Assembly (NCBI GenBank): GCA_031257875.1 | Contig: JAIRNV010000137.1 | Coordinates: forward strand, 1-62,191 | From: Dysgonamonadaceae bacterium | GTDB taxonomy: Bacteria; Bacteroidota; Bacteroidia; Bacteroidales; Azobacteroidaceae | Reading direction: 5' to 3' | DNA length: 62,191 nucleotides | Part shown: in pieces, positions 1 to 9,976 of the stretch | How the letters are laid out: each line of letters begins with the position of its first letter | How positions within the stretch are numbered: position 1 is the stretch's first letter | Translations under genes and position numbers: made by a program | Notes under the pieces: model-generated | Seen by the model: the letters and a program-made list of their open reading frames with translations, nothing else | Databases searched by the model: none | Told to the model about the DNA's origin: nothing

Positions 1-4
1 AATC

Positions 5-580
5 TTGAATCAATTTGTTAAATATTCCGGACGTCCTGTTTTCAGTATGGAAAGCGCAACGGTTCATCCGTTGCAGGCTTTCGCCGATCTGATTACCATT
101 GAGGAATTTAAAACCCGGCCAAGGCCGAAAGTCGTGCTTACCTGGGCGCCTCATCCGAAGGCTTTGCCGCAGGCGGTACCCAATTCTTTTGCCGATTTCA
201 TGAACGAGGCCGACGTGGATTTTGTGATCACGCATCCGGAAGGTTACGAACTTGATCCGCAGTTTGTCCGCGGGGCTAAAGTGGAGTACAATCAAAAGAA
301 AGCCTTTGAAGGAGCGAATTTTATTTACGCCAAGAACTGGTCGGCTTTCCGGGACGATGTTTACGGGCAGGTTCTCAGCAGGGATATGAGCTGGACGGTC
401 GATACCGAAAAGATGTCGCTGACCGATTCCGCATTTTTTATGCACTGCCTGCCGGTCCGCCGCAACATGATCGTAACCGACGAAGTAATTGAAAGTCCGC
501 AATCCATCGTGATTCCCGAAGCTGCTAACCGTGAAATATCCTGTCAGGTTGTTTTGAAAAGGATGCTGGAGAGTCTTTAA
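5..580 (+). CDS. argF: N-acetyl/N-succinyl-ornithine carbamoyltransferase, C-terminal part (5'-truncated by window)
   Basis: FMHCLPVRRN motif and C-terminal REISCQVVLKRML; no real start inside window. Confidence 0.8.
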   Translation: MNQFVKYSGRPVFSMESATVHPLQAFADLITIEEFKTRPRPKVVLTWAPHPKALPQAVPNSFADFMNEADVDFVITHPEGYELDPQFVRGAKVEYNQKKAFEGANFIYAKNWSAFRDDVYGQVLSRDMSWTVDTEKMSLTDSAFFMHCLPVRRNMIVTDEVIESPQSIVIPEAANREISCQVVLKRMLESL

Positions 581-621
581 TCCCCTACCCTGAAAAATTG
601 ACAATTGATAATTGAAAACTT

Positions 622-1758
622 TTATGAATTGTCAATTGTCAATTGATTAATAATCGTTTTCCCTGCAACATCCCAGTTCAACCGTTCTTTGTAATCACGG
701 AAAGCAGATAAGGATAAATTTTCATACTCATCCGGATTTCCCAATAAATGCATAATATAATTGGCATAATCCATAGATGAAGCCGGCAAATCAAAAGTCA
801 TACCGGTAACATTGTCTTTGATAATAGTCGGTATGCCTCCGGTTTTCGTAGCGATACCCGGCAAACCAAACGAAGCGGCTTCGCAAAAAACCAGACCGTA
901 ACATTCCGCACGTGTCGGTAACAGGAAAAAATGAGCATTTGTAAACAATTCATTCAACTTCTCACAGCCCTCCGTTGTTTCCTTACTGATAAAGCCGTGA
1001 TTTTCGGCAAAATCCGGCAGTTCTAAATGTTCTCTTGGGCCGACAATATCCAGATGAACAGGAATATTTTTATTTCGTATTTCCCGGGCAATTTGCACTG
1101 CAATCTCTCCACCTTTGCGATTCCAGTCTACACCGCAAAAAAGCAAATTACATTGTCCGTTCAATTTATTTTTGATAATCTGTTTGATGTCTGCTTCGGT
1201 ACGTGAACATTCCATATTTGCACCAAACGGCACAACTTTTACTTTTTTCGGATCTGTACTGTAATCATTTATAGCGCTTTTAGCCGCCCAGTCGGAAGCA
1301 TAAAAAATCAAATCACAATTTTGCAAAGCGCACTTTTCCAACTTGTTGCCTGTCCGGATTGCGTATGTTGCCAAATTGTCGAAACCCGCATAATAATTGA
1401 GCATTGCCGCAAAAGTAGCGTCGGTGTAAAACACTTTCTTTTTCGCTGTTTTCAACAGGGCGACAGGCAAACTGCCTGGCGAAAAAACAATGTCCGTATC
1501 AGCCGGAAGCCGTTTTTCAATCTCCCTTGCATATTGTTTGGCCACAGAAAAAGTCCTGTCGGTGGGAGCATATTTATGAAAAACGATGCGGGTAAACAAC
1601 CTGCGGATGAAGTCGAAAAAACTTTCTTTCGCCGATAGATTGTCAATATATTCGATTTCCGCACCCTGTTTTTCCAGTGCTTTTGCAATATGGTAATTTA
1701 ATCCCGACCAGTCGTGAATGTTACGGGTGCTTCCTGTTGTTATGTATGCAATCTTCAT
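622..1758 (-). CDS. Glycosyltransferase family 4 (GT-B)
   Basis: LFCGVDWNRKGGE and LPTRAECYGLVFCEAASFGLPGIATKTGG, GT4 signature. Confidence 0.85.
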   Translation of the reverse strand: MKIAYITTGSTRNIHDWSGLNYHIAKALEKQGAEIEYIDNLSAKESFFDFIRRLFTRIVFHKYAPTDRTFSVAKQYAREIEKRLPADTDIVFSPGSLPVALLKTAKKKVFYTDATFAAMLNYYAGFDNLATYAIRTGNKLEKCALQNCDLIFYASDWAAKSAINDYSTDPKKVKVVPFGANMECSRTEADIKQIIKNKLNGQCNLLFCGVDWNRKGGEIAVQIAREIRNKNIPVHLDIVGPREHLELPDFAENHGFISKETTEGCEKLNELFTNAHFFLLPTRAECYGLVFCEAASFGLPGIATKTGGIPTIIKDNVTGMTFDLPASSMDYANYIMHLLGNPDEYENLSLSAFRDYKERLNWDVAGKTIINQLTIDNS

Positions 1759-1801
1759 TTGTTAAACTGTTTATTTTTCTTAAAGCACAAGGCCAAAATT
1801 C

Positions 1802-2860
1802 TCAGTGGTGAAAATAATTTTCTATATATGTTTGAGCGGTTGTCCGTACGTCAAAAATCTTCAACCGGTCTTTGTTCGGGATTAAATAGTTAGTGTTTGA
1901 CAAACTGTTATGTATATACGCTTTATAAACTTCAAGGATTTTTCCGGCAAGGTCCTGTGCATTGTTTGGTTCGGCCAATAATCCGGCTTTCAGGTATTCG
2001 ACAATTTCTTTGGGGCCATCCAGATTGCTGGCGATTACGGGCAGTCCGCAGGCGAAACCTTCTATGACAGTAAGTCCGAAACCTTCAAAAAGCGAGGGTT
2101 GTATTAATAAATGATAATCCTGTAAATGATTTTTTATCCAGCTGCGATCCGCCTGTCCCTTAAAAACAATTTCATTTTGCAAATGATAATGTTCTGCAAT
2201 GGTCTGTAATTCGGAAAGTGCATCGCCCTCTCCGATAAAATACAGGCGGACTTTAAGTTCCGGATATTGCTGTTTGAGTAAATGAATAGCTTCAATGGCA
2301 ATATGCTGTCCTTTTTGTTGAGGATACAAACGACTGATTTGAACTATTTTAAACGCTTCCCCTGCATCTAATGAAAAAGTAGTACGCTGCTTGTATTCGG
2401 CGATTTCAATGCCATTGTAAACTATATGGGAGTTAATTTTCGCTCGTCGCCTGACATCTGCCTGCACCGCTTTCGAAATGGCAAAAACCTTTCTATATTG
2501 TTTCAGGAACAATATAGGTAAGGATACGTTGTGAACTGTAATACAGGTTTTTCGTCTCCAGCGAATAAAGAAAGGGAAAAGCGTATTGTCGTGGCAATGA
2601 ATCACATCAGGATTGATAGCCGCGACTGTCGCATTGATTTTAGCGAATATTGAAAAAAAATGCAGTTTTGGATCTCCTTTTTGGTCTAAGAGGAAAATAT
2701 TGACCCGGCTGTCAATAGATTTTAATAATTCTTTGTTTATTAAATCTTTGACAATGATTAGCGATATTGAATTTTCTTCGCATTGCCGGTTGACCATATC
2801 CGCCAGCATGGTTTCCGAACCGCCAGTCATAAATGTAAATATGGCATGGACAATTTTCAT
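1802..2860 (-). CDS. Glycosyltransferase family 4
   Basis: N-term MKIVHAIFTFMTGGSETML; QPSLFEGFGLTVIEGFACGLPVIASN. Confidence 0.9.
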   Translation of the reverse strand: MKIVHAIFTFMTGGSETMLADMVNRQCEENSISLIIVKDLINKELLKSIDSRVNIFLLDQKGDPKLHFFSIFAKINATVAAINPDVIHCHDNTLFPFFIRWRRKTCITVHNVSLPILFLKQYRKVFAISKAVQADVRRRAKINSHIVYNGIEIAEYKQRTTFSLDAGEAFKIVQISRLYPQQKGQHIAIEAIHLLKQQYPELKVRLYFIGEGDALSELQTIAEHYHLQNEIVFKGQADRSWIKNHLQDYHLLIQPSLFEGFGLTVIEGFACGLPVIASNLDGPKEIVEYLKAGLLAEPNNAQDLAGKILEVYKAYIHNSLSNTNYLIPNKDRLKIFDVRTTAQTYIENYFHH

Positions 2861-2878
2861 TTTTTTTCTTTATTGAGT

Positions 2879-2919
2879 TAACGGGTAAACGGGAGTATTA
2901 TCACCCCGTTTACCCGTTA
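2879..2919. repeat. Perfect 15-bp inverted repeat (TAACGGGTAAACGGG / CCCGTTTACCCGTTA), 11-nt loop
   Basis: Arms 2879-2893 and 2905-2919 are exact reverse complements. Confidence 0.85.
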
Positions 2920-2940
2920 ATGGCCGGTGTGTGTTAGCCG

Positions 2941-3009
2941 GCTTAACACGTACGTGTTAGACTGCTTAACACGCACATGTTAGACCGCTTAACACGTACG
3001 TGTTAGACT
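2941..3009. repeat. Three tandem 23-bp units, each with a TAACACGTACGTGTTA-type palindrome
   Basis: gcttaacacgtacgtgttagact / gcttaacacgcacatgttagacc / gcttaacacgtacgtgttagact. Confidence 0.9.
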
Positions 3010-3030
3010 GCCTTGCCTAACCGGTACAAG

Positions 3031-3777
3031 TCATTTTACCTCCAGTATTTTATCGAAAACGGCCGTTCTCGGCTCGTTGAGTTCACGCTTCCCCATGGAG
3101 AATTGCGTTGTTATTTCCAGCCTGTAGGTGTCCTTAATCAACGCAGGGATGACGATCATCACTTCCGACGGGTTGTTGACGACTATATCTTCTGCCGCTA
3201 CCGGATAAGTTGCGTCCGGGTCGTCCATGCTGCGGAAAAGGATGCCCACGCCGGGCTTGTCGCCGGCTATCCTGATCTTCTGTCCCGTAATTTTCAGGTT
3301 GCGTCCCGGCGTCAGCACGTCGTTGACCGACCCTGTTTTCATGTCTTTTACCTGCGAGATGACAGTGCCCGATTCGGCAACGCCCAGAATATCAACCGTA
3401 ACGGTCGCCCGTTCTTTAAGCAGTTTCGATCCCTGGTGGAACTCGAAGACGACGGTGTGCCTGGCGGGGTCGAACCGGTCGTGCGGGCTGTCGAATACGC
3501 CCTTGATGTGTACGGATACGGTAAACCACTCGGTGTTGATCGAAAATCCGTCGCAAATTTGGTATCCCATTTCCTGCAGCCAGAGTTCAACGTTGTGAAC
3601 CATGGCCGCCACCGTCGTGTCGGCGCCGCCGCGGGAAACGGCCGCTTCCGCTACCTGCCTCACACTGAGGGACTGTTCCGAACTTGCCCGTGCAACAAAG
3701 TCGTTGGGGTTTTCCGTCAAGGGGTTATCATACAGATACGCCTTGATTCTGTGTAGAATGTTTGCAATAAAAGCCAT
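3031..3777 (-). CDS. HU-like DNA-binding / DUF4469-type protein
   Basis: HU-like N-terminal segment plus C-terminal Ig-like DUF4469-like segment (GVGILFRSMDDPDATYPVAAEDIVVNNPSEVMIVIPALIKDTYRLEITTQFS). Confidence 0.7.
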   Translation of the reverse strand: MAFIANILHRIKAYLYDNPLTENPNDFVARASSEQSLSVRQVAEAAVSRGGADTTVAAMVHNVELWLQEMGYQICDGFSINTEWFTVSVHIKGVFDSPHDRFDPARHTVVFEFHQGSKLLKERATVTVDILGVAESGTVISQVKDMKTGSVNDVLTPGRNLKITGQKIRIAGDKPGVGILFRSMDDPDATYPVAAEDIVVNNPSEVMIVIPALIKDTYRLEITTQFSMGKRELNEPRTAVFDKILEVK

Positions 3778-3829
3778 AATAAAAAATTTTTAGTGATTAA
3801 TTTTTAATGATTAATGATTAACTCGTAAC

Positions 3830-3921
3830 TTATTTTTCAAGTAAGAATGTGCAAAGGTAGCATTTCTAAACCAAAATCCAAAATGTAAGCTGTTTAAAAG
3901 TCGAATAACGGCCGGAAAATG
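3830..3921 (-). pseudogene. Detached 3'-end fragment of a GT2 gene (copy of 5998-6089)
   Basis: About 92 bp near-identical to the 3' end of the GT2 at 5979-6932. Confidence 0.8.
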
Positions 3922-4005
3922 ATTAGTAGCATACTGTTTGATTAGACTGCAAAAACTCACCGGCAGTGAAGCATTCTACAGATATGCTACGTGAAGCGTA
4001 CGCAG

Positions 4006-4860
4006 CTAACATAACTTCTTATGGTTTTTTACCATATTTGACTTTTCGTTATTTTCCCCCTTATGTATAAATACAAGATTATGATAAAAATGTATTGAAA
4101 CTATATTTTTATCAAAATAAGTTTCTTCATAATTTTCATCAAGAATTTCCTGGTGGTTTAAACAATCCGTGAGACTTTTCATAAAATTCATAGCCGTTTT
4201 AGGGTTATTTAAGTCGGAGCTGTCACCGCCCATATCTTCCCAATAGGATGTTTGTATATCTTCTATCGCGTAAACGCCACCATCTTTTAATTTAGGAAAA
4301 AGTATTTTGAATGTTTCAATAATATGTTCATTCAAATGACTCCCGTCGTCTATGATTATATCCAACGGACCAATCTCATTGATTGTTTTTTCAAGAAAAA
4401 TTTTATCAACTTGGCTTCCTTGATATATTTTTATACGGGCTTCCTCTAATGCTGATTTATCATAAATATCAATACTGAATATTTTACCCAAAAGAAAATA
4501 TTTTTTCCACATCCGTAAAGAGCCACCTCCTAATTTAGGATTATCATAACCGCCAACGCCTATTTCAAGTATTCGTGTTCGTTTGTTTTTAAATTTCTTA
4601 AAATGGTTCATATAATGCGGCGTATACCAATGGGAACCCGTTTTATCCGTTCCATACAATTTTGCCAATAATGTTAAATTGTTTGATACAAATGGCGACA
4701 ATGCGTTTGCCACAGTTTTTCTTAGATTAGCTGTTTGTTCAATGGTAAGCCGTTTTTTAAGAAAATCCTTAATACTATTATAAAGTCCTATTTCCATAAT
4801 TTCCAAAATATTTTTGCGAAAATGCCTCAAAGGTTTTCTCAATGCAACATTGTTGTGCAA
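4006..4860 (-). CDS. Class I SAM-dependent methyltransferase (macrocin-O-methyltransferase-like)
   Basis: YGTDKTGSHWYTPHY...RILEIGVGGYDNP...IIIDDGSHLNEH...YAIEDIQTSYW. Confidence 0.8.
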   Translation of the reverse strand: MHNNVALRKPLRHFRKNILEIMEIGLYNSIKDFLKKRLTIEQTANLRKTVANALSPFVSNNLTLLAKLYGTDKTGSHWYTPHYMNHFKKFKNKRTRILEIGVGGYDNPKLGGGSLRMWKKYFLLGKIFSIDIYDKSALEEARIKIYQGSQVDKIFLEKTINEIGPLDIIIDDGSHLNEHIIETFKILFPKLKDGGVYAIEDIQTSYWEDMGGDSSDLNNPKTAMNFMKSLTDCLNHQEILDENYEETYFDKNIVSIHFYHNLVFIHKGENNEKSNMVKNHKKLC

Positions 4861-4873
4861 CAGACACGAGATC

Positions 4874-5923
4874 TTACGCCAAATGAGAAATTTTATTTAT
4901 AATTTGCTCAATAACTTTCGCCGGTGCAACAAACTTATTATAATAATCTTTTGCATTTTTTTCCAAGCGGAATAAAAGTTCATCGTCATTCAATAAAATA
5001 TTGATAGCAGTATCCATATCTTCTATATCATCGATCAGGTATATATGCCGGCCGTGAATCAATGGTTCCGATAATTCATTAGCCAAAGGTGTCGAAATTA
5101 TAGCTTTGCCCATACACAAAAATTCCCCCAATTTCCATCCGTGACAATTAAGTACTGCCGGCGTATTGAAAACAAAGCGAGATTTTTTGATTTTTTCTGT
5201 ATACACCGAATTTGGAATAAATTTGTAAAATAGTAGTTTTGGTGGAATATCGTCGGGACACGGAACTCCTTTATTGATAAAAAAGCCGCCTTCGTAATCA
5301 ATTTTCGGATTATTATAACATGAAAGAATATAATGCTTTCTAAAAATATTGGTTTTCATTTTCATACCCTCGTGCCAAAAAGTAGATGCAAAGAAAACAT
5401 AATTATCCGTATGATTATTTACCTGTTCATAGTATTCCAACTTTTGACGTTTCAATAATGACAGATAATTGCGAATCCATCTCACAGGTTGAAGATGAAT
5501 ATTCCTGTCCTTGCTGCGTTTAATTATACCGGCTTTTACAAAATTGCCGAACAAATTACATATTAATTCGTAAGGGTTCCATAATTTTATTGCAAACGAT
5601 GGCGGAATACATACTAATTTATCGGGAACATTGTCCGGTAACGTATTTTTGTTTACATTGATTTTTGCATAAATATCCGCCCAAAGCCAGGCATTGCTTA
5701 TCACATCACTTTGGTCGCGGTAGTCAATGATGATTTTTTTTGTTATATCGCGTTCTACCACAACAAAAGCCATAAGCATATCAATTTCCGTCAGGGTCTT
5801 AAAATATTTTTCAGAAAAACGGACATTCTTTTTTCCGAAAACATCATATAAGCCCTTGATATAAAAAGACGAATAATTAATCGTACTGCGCGGATCTATA
5901 AAAACTTTCGCATTTTTTCGCAT
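4874..5923 (-). CDS. Glycosyltransferase-like protein
   Basis: C-term CHGWKLGEFLCMGKAIISTPLANELSEPLIHGRHIYLIDD, GT-B-like; located in EPS cluster. Confidence 0.6.
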   Translation of the reverse strand: MRKNAKVFIDPRSTINYSSFYIKGLYDVFGKKNVRFSEKYFKTLTEIDMLMAFVVVERDITKKIIIDYRDQSDVISNAWLWADIYAKINVNKNTLPDNVPDKLVCIPPSFAIKLWNPYELICNLFGNFVKAGIIKRSKDRNIHLQPVRWIRNYLSLLKRQKLEYYEQVNNHTDNYVFFASTFWHEGMKMKTNIFRKHYILSCYNNPKIDYEGGFFINKGVPCPDDIPPKLLFYKFIPNSVYTEKIKKSRFVFNTPAVLNCHGWKLGEFLCMGKAIISTPLANELSEPLIHGRHIYLIDDIEDMDTAINILLNDDELLFRLEKNAKDYYNKFVAPAKVIEQIINKISHLA

Positions 5924-5978
5924 ATTCTTTAATATTTAGTAATATTTATAAACAATGTAAATATTGCATGGACAATTT

Positions 5979-6932
5979 TCATGGAGTGGCAACAAATTTA
6001 TTTTTCAAGTAAGAATATGCAAAAGTAGCATTTCTAAACCAGAATCCCAAATGTAAGCTGTTTAAGAGTCGAATAAGGGATGGAAAATGGATATGCCATT
6101 CGCGGGCTTTTTCTTTCAAGCGCTTATTGTCGTCATATTTTTCCAATGCCAAACCAAAAAGGAAAATCCGTTTTACCAATTTGGACAAAGCATATCCGGC
6201 ATGTAAACGAATATAATCTTCGTGAAACAGGGATAAAGTTTCATTCAGAGAAATATATTGCCGTTCCAGTGCGGCCTTGTTGTTCAAATGATATTCGCGG
6301 GTAACGGAATCGGCGCGTCCTCGTTCGCGATTTACAATAGCTTCTTTGACAAAAAACTGCTTCCCCCCCGCTTTATATATCTGTAAAAAAGTCAAACCTT
6401 CGTAGGTTCGCAAATATTCGTCGAAAGGAAACTGTTTGAGTAAAAGGCCATCCATTACATGTGCAAAATCGCCGCTTACCTTGCCGGTTAAAAAATCTCC
6501 GAAAGTCAGAATGGCAGTCGGTGTATGCAGAAGCGGATTTTGACTGTAATAAGTCATGCGGTCGTTTTGGGCAAACAGATAATGAAAATATCCGGGATTT
6601 GCGAGGATATTTTGATTGATTGTTTGAAGCGCGTCCTTAACAAAGTAGTCGTCACTGTCCAGAAAAATGATAAAGTTCTTTGTACTGTTCTTTATCGCGT
6701 AATTACGTGCAGCATTGACTCCGCGGTTTTTGTCAAACCGGTGGAAACGGATAAACGGATACCGGAGCGCCTGTTGTTCTATAATCATAGCGGTATTGTC
6801 GGTCGAACCATCATCAATAATCCGGTGTTCTATGTTTTCATAACCTTGTCCGGCTACACTTTCGATGCAGCGTTGAATACAATCCTGCCGGTTATAAACA
6901 GGAGTTATTATGGAAAAACTGTTATTTGTCAT
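5979..6932 (-). CDS. Glycosyltransferase family 2
   Basis: ORF 5979..7115; real start likely MTNNSFSIITPVYNRQDCIQRCIESV at 6932; DDGSTDNT and DSDD motifs. Confidence 0.9.
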   Translation of the reverse strand: MTNNSFSIITPVYNRQDCIQRCIESVAGQGYENIEHRIIDDGSTDNTAMIIEQQALRYPFIRFHRFDKNRGVNAARNYAIKNSTKNFIIFLDSDDYFVKDALQTINQNILANPGYFHYLFAQNDRMTYYSQNPLLHTPTAILTFGDFLTGKVSGDFAHVMDGLLLKQFPFDEYLRTYEGLTFLQIYKAGGKQFFVKEAIVNRERGRADSVTREYHLNNKAALERQYISLNETLSLFHEDYIRLHAGYALSKLVKRIFLFGLALEKYDDNKRLKEKAREWHIHFPSLIRLLNSLHLGFWFRNATFAYSYLKNKFVATP

Positions 6933-7845
6933 AATATACGATTTTTTTTGCTGTTTGCCTGCATAACCAATAAAAAGATCTAAAACAGGCACAAATGAAA
7001 CCTGTCGCTTTATATAATTTGCCGAAAGGAGCCTGTTCCGTAAAATCGCACCATTTATTGAAAAACAACATTTTATTTTGTCTGTATCGTCTTTTTGCCT
7101 GTCGCAATAATGCAAGATTCAAATGCTGGTAGACGCCATATCGCAAATAAACGATATTTCTTTCCATATCCGATAAACCATTAGCGCTTAATTTGTGCGG
7201 CTGATCTTCCAAATAAATGCCCAAGGGTTCATCCGTTTTCACAAAAAGATAATGAAGCGCGGCGCGTATTTGAAAATCAAAATCGGCCACGCATTTGAAC
7301 TGTTCATCGTAGTACCCGATTGTTTCATGTATGGATTTCCGCCACATTTGGAAACAGGAAATATGATACTGTTTGAAAAAATCTTTATTACAGTTGTTCT
7401 CAGGGCTGTTTGTGCAAAAACCGTTACACTCTCCATAATTGGATGATACCCAAATGTCACCGTATGCAATAGCGGCTTCAGGATTTTTGTCCATCGCCTC
7501 GGTTTGCTGCAAAATACTGTTGGGAAAACGCACATCATCCACATTCCAGACCGTTATGTATTCGCCTTGCGCTAAACGGATGCCGCGATTCCAGGTACTG
7601 TATAAACCTTCGCGTTCGGGGATGATGATATGACGGACAAACGGCGCTTTCGGCAACCGGCGAATAATGATTTCCGTTTCGTTTTCCTGCGGATCGTTAT
7701 GCAATAACAATACCTCTATCTTATCCGTTCCGTTAATTTCCGAAAGATATTTGAAATAACTTTCCAAAAATTGCTCACAACGATAAAGCGACGTCAATAC
7801 CGATATTTTCACATGATTATTCATTCCAAAATCCGTTAATCCCAT
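6922..7845 (-). CDS. Glycosyltransferase family 2
   Basis: VKISVLTSLYRCEQFLESYF; WNRGIRLAQGEYITVWNVDD. Confidence 0.9.
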   Translation of the reverse strand: MGLTDFGMNNHVKISVLTSLYRCEQFLESYFKYLSEINGTDKIEVLLLHNDPQENETEIIIRRLPKAPFVRHIIIPEREGLYSTWNRGIRLAQGEYITVWNVDDVRFPNSILQQTEAMDKNPEAAIAYGDIWVSSNYGECNGFCTNSPENNCNKDFFKQYHISCFQMWRKSIHETIGYYDEQFKCVADFDFQIRAALHYLFVKTDEPLGIYLEDQPHKLSANGLSDMERNIVYLRYGVYQHLNLALLRQAKRRYRQNKMLFFNKWCDFTEQAPFGKLYKATGFICACFRSFYWLCRQTAKKIVYYDK

Positions 7846-7851
7846 ACCGAG

Positions 7852-8157
7852 TTATTTTATTTCTATTCCATCTTTTTCGACATTCTTATAAAATGGGGTA
7901 AAACTGCGTTTTTCCCACTCCGCTTCATTGTAAGTTTTTATACTTAAATAAGTTTCATAATTCCACCCCATCAAGACAAATTGAAAAATCCGGTCTTCCA
8001 AATCTTTTTCATCCTTTTTATCGGTAAGCAGCAGCAAATCCCAGTCCGAATCGGGACGGGCGTCGCCCCGCGCCTGCGAACCAAACAGGATTAAACGCTC
8101 TTCGGGAATCAATTCGCGCTTAAGCTGACGGATATTTTCGAAAATTTGCCTGTTCAT
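7852..8157 (-). CDS. MNT-type nucleotidyltransferase
   Basis: LFGSQARGDARPDSDWDLLLL (GSx10DxD). Confidence 0.9.
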   Translation of the reverse strand: MNRQIFENIRQLKRELIPEERLILFGSQARGDARPDSDWDLLLLTDKKDEKDLEDRIFQFVLMGWNYETYLSIKTYNEAEWEKRSFTPFYKNVEKDGIEIK

Positions 8158-8204
8158 AAATATTTATTGTTTTCGTGTATTGCTGTCCCTTCTTTTACAA
8201 AAAA

Positions 8205-8510
8205 TTAAATGCGAAAACCGTATTTTTTAATTTGACGTATAACAGGAGTATCGGTTAAAAAATCATTTTCACAATAGGTGTGGGTTTCAATCATGGTTTC
8301 CTCCCCCTTTCGAATAACCATCAATCGAACGTCAGTATCAAATGACATTTGATTATCCGGTAAAATTAATGCTATATCTATGTCGCTGTTTTCGTTATAA
8401 TTATCTTTGGCATAAGAGCCGAAAAGCCATGCATCCAAAACATTAATACCGTTTTGTTTCACTTTTTCCAAATAATTTTTACTCAGTATTACAGCATCTT
8501 TTTTATCCAT
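8205..8510 (-). CDS. MNT-type nucleotidyltransferase
   Basis: LFGSYAKDNYNENSDIDIALIL; probable start MDKKDAVILSKN at 8510, the rest of the ORF upstream is GT2-derived sequence. Confidence 0.85.
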   Translation of the reverse strand: MDKKDAVILSKNYLEKVKQNGINVLDAWLFGSYAKDNYNENSDIDIALILPDNQMSFDTDVRLMVIRKGEETMIETHTYCENDFLTDTPVIRQIKKYGFRI

Positions 8511-8594
8511 AATCGAATTTTTAATCCATTCGCGGCGCAAATATACATGAATTTTATCAATTACACACAGACGAATAAAGATGTCTTGCAAAGC

Positions 8595-8630
8595 TATGAC
8601 TAATACTGATATTTTCACATGACTATTCAT
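8595..8630 (-). pseudogene. 5'-end remnant of a GT2 gene (MNSHVKISVLVIA)
   Basis: About 33 bp near-identical to the start region of the GT2 at 7845 (MNNHVKISVL); start codon overlaps the Wzy stop. Confidence 0.75.
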
Positions 8631-9949
8631 TCCAAAACAGGTTCTTCCGTTTTTTTAATTACACAATAAGTAATTAACGGCAACACAAATGTTATCGGCG
8701 TGATAAGGTTGGGTGAAAAAAATGATGTTCCAAACGACATAACAAGAAAAAGAAATGATGAAAGGGCGTATCTGTTTTTCCTTTTTTTATAAAAAAATAC
8801 CGTCAGGTAGATAAACAACAACAAATTCAAAAAAGTTCCCAAATAACCGTATCGCAGCAACAAAACGGAATGAGAAATATCTCCGGTATCCAATTGTTGG
8901 GTCTGTCCCGACAATTCTTCTGCCAAACCGATATCGAAATCAAACAGGGAATAAGTCAGTTTGGAATCTTCCGTCATCAATCCCGCTCCGGTTAGCATAG
9001 TTACCGGATTATCCAAAAGATACTGATTGCGCTCCAAAAGATGCATTATCCGGAATGTAAATGTGGAAGCATGCAATTCGTCCATATCAATTTCCGCATC
9101 AACAACATTTCCGGAAACAACACGCTGGATATCAATATAGGTACGGGAGTGAACAAACTTATATCCGGCAAAGACGATAAAAAACACTGAAAATACGGAA
9201 ATAACAGTTAAAATTTTTATCCTTCGTAAACGGGGAAGTTGAAGAATATATCCCAATATTACGGCGACAATGAACGAACCTATCAAACTGCGGTGGAATG
9301 CTGCAAGCAAGGCAATAACAAGTATAGCAGTCGTTGCATATTTCGCCATTCCTTTCAATGGATTGTAATAAATTGCCATAAACGCAAAGAAATGAAGCAT
9401 ATCCGGCTGGTTGTAATATCGCGGTATTTTTATACCAAACAAGTTCACAGAACTTTTTGCACCTGTATTAAGAATTGATTCGTTCAAAAATATCTGAAGA
9501 AGGTACAATACCGAACAAATAACCGTTACAAGGAACAAATATTTCAATAAACGTTCCATTTGCTCTTTCGGCAGATTACGGAAAACGGGGTAGACAACCC
9601 ATAAAAAGTGATAGCGGCAAGTTCGAATAATTTCAGTCCAACCAACGCCGATTGCAAATTTATTATAAAAAATACATGCAACCAGAAATGCACAAAACAG
9701 AAGGTATAAACAAATCAAACGGTCGAATTTCAAATAACCTTTTATGCAAAAAGCGTCAATCACCACAACCGTAAAAAGTATGATTATCGCATAATCCATA
9801 CCTTTGGAAAAGAACACTGATTCGGTTATTTTTTCGGGAATAAGGTTAAAACCGGATGTTAAAAACAAGAAAAAGAAAATGAGCGCCGGAACTTTATAAT
9901 CCCACACATACAACCCGATAACTATTATGACAATAAACAAAAAAATCAT
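8627..9949 (-). CDS. O-antigen polymerase/ligase-like membrane protein (Wzy-like)
   Basis: Multi-TM 440 aa, AAFHRSLIGSFIVAVILGY, position in EPS cluster. Confidence 0.75.
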   Translation of the reverse strand: MIFLFIVIIVIGLYVWDYKVPALIFFFLFLTSGFNLIPEKITESVFFSKGMDYAIIILFTVVVIDAFCIKGYLKFDRLICLYLLFCAFLVACIFYNKFAIGVGWTEIIRTCRYHFLWVVYPVFRNLPKEQMERLLKYLFLVTVICSVLYLLQIFLNESILNTGAKSSVNLFGIKIPRYYNQPDMLHFFAFMAIYYNPLKGMAKYATTAILVIALLAAFHRSLIGSFIVAVILGYILQLPRLRRIKILTVISVFSVFFIVFAGYKFVHSRTYIDIQRVVSGNVVDAEIDMDELHASTFTFRIMHLLERNQYLLDNPVTMLTGAGLMTEDSKLTYSLFDFDIGLAEELSGQTQQLDTGDISHSVLLLRYGYLGTFLNLLLFIYLTVFFYKKRKNRYALSSFLFLVMSFGTSFFSPNLITPITFVLPLITYCVIKKTEEPVLE

Positions 9950-9976
9950 GCTTTCACCAAAATTTCATCATTGTTT

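Noticed and set aside
3013-3756. + strand 247-aa ORF
   Set aside because: Antisense shadow of the DUF4469-type gene.
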